DNA of 64,000 nucleotides from Clostridium sp. E02. Its GTDB lineage: Bacteria > Bacillota > Clostridia > Lachnospirales > Lachnospiraceae. Each line of letters starts with the position of its first letter. Positions within the stretch are counted from its first letter, which is position 1. The stretch is taken from contig NZ_RJLQ01000005.1 in the NCBI RefSeq assembly GCF_003833015.1, forward strand, positions 62,001-126,000, written 5' to 3'. Shown here in pieces: positions 63,914 through 64,000 of the stretch. Under the pieces are notes generated by a model, which did no database searches, was not told where the DNA came from, and saw only the letters and a list, made by a program, of their open reading frames with translations. The translations under genes were made by a program, and so were the position numbers.

Positions 63914-64000
63914 TGAATACCAAAGTTTATATGGGTGCTTCTTGTCTGGATCATATAAAAGACCTACCAGGAAAAAAGGCATATCTCATCTGCGATCCCT
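63898..64000 (+). CDS. Iron-containing alcohol dehydrogenase (3' part outside window)
   Basis: Only the first 34 codons are visible: MEQFVMNTKVYMGASCLDHIKDLPGKKAYLICDP. This matches the N-terminal strand and nucleotide-site start of group III iron alcohol dehydrogenases (EutG/PduQ/CutO). It would reduce acetaldehyde to ethanol and regenerate NAD+ inside the microcompartment. It overlaps the EutP-like gene by 16 bp. Confidence 0.75.
   Translation, partial: MEQFVMNTKVYMGASCLDHIKDLPGKKAYLICDP

Overview
The window looks like the chromosome of a low-GC, strictly anaerobic, endospore-forming Clostridia, most likely a member of the Lachnospiraceae or a close relative. That placement is inferred from gene content and order, not from a marker search. 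Support comes from the spoVT-mazG-hup-rqcP-yabP-yabQ-divIC-spoIIE-tilS-hpt-ftsH sporulation and division block, two rubrerythrins, a superoxide reductase, a PerR-type Fur protein, a CutC glycyl radical enzyme and strong AGGAGG ribosome binding sites throughout. I see no insertion sequence, phage, CRISPR array or rRNA operon.

Layout. 1-1 kb: a partial Rrf2 regulator and luxS. 1-3.7 kb: a calcium-type P-type ATPase. 3.7-10.3 kb: a glycerol-3-phosphate module (glpK, a three-part G3P dehydrogenase, the RNA-binding antiterminator GlpP and a fumarylacetoacetase-family enzyme). Two leader RNAs, before glpK and before the dehydrogenase genes, share a sequence block and each ends in a terminator; GlpP is the likely reader of both. 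10.3-18.5 kb: a LytTR/GHKL two-component pair, then a predicted LytTR direct-repeat site, two GH3 glycosidases with opposite domain order and a GtrA-like membrane protein. 18.5-20.2 kb: rubrerythrin, reverse rubrerythrin and PerR, with candidate Per boxes. 20.2-31.3 kb: mostly housekeeping genes (LysR, PHP phosphatase, S1 protein, RelQ-type alarmone synthetase, GDPD, M18 peptidase, trigger-factor-like lipoprotein, xpt, HAD, FAD protein).

31.6-45.5 kb follows the Bacillus-like order pth-mfd-spoVT-(MBL)-mazG-hup-rqcP-yabP-yabQ-divIC-spoIIE-tilS-hpt-ftsH. It has a sigma-E-like promoter before yabP and a Spo0A-style, 21-bp-spaced promoter before spoIIE. Between divIC and spoIIE lies a 52-bp tandem repeat. 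45.5-53.6 kb is a looser stretch: five tRNA genes (Tyr, Leu, Phe, Gly, Gly), NADH oxidase, a chemoreceptor, a cysteine-less-N-domain superoxide reductase, a lipoprotein, a Nudix protein, a decayed Big_2 surface-protein fragment, a cupin protein and thioredoxin.

53.6-64 kb is the most distinctive region: a bacterial microcompartment operon for anaerobic choline cleavage, running off the right edge. A MerR-family regulator with a GyrI-like ligand domain precedes it. The regulator gene and the operon each have a promoter with the same overlong spacer filled by a C-rich/G-rich dyad, so one protein probably controls both. The operon encodes two EamA-type transporters interleaved with shell proteins, a small unrecognised protein, three BMC-H proteins, an acylating-aldehyde-dehydrogenase homologue whose expected catalytic cysteine is serine, choline TMA-lyase CutC, its activase CutD, a EutS-like shell protein, a EutP-like P-loop protein and the start of an iron alcohol dehydrogenase. 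The proposed logic is: choline import, cleavage to trimethylamine plus acetaldehyde inside the shell, and conversion of acetaldehyde to ethanol and acetyl-CoA.
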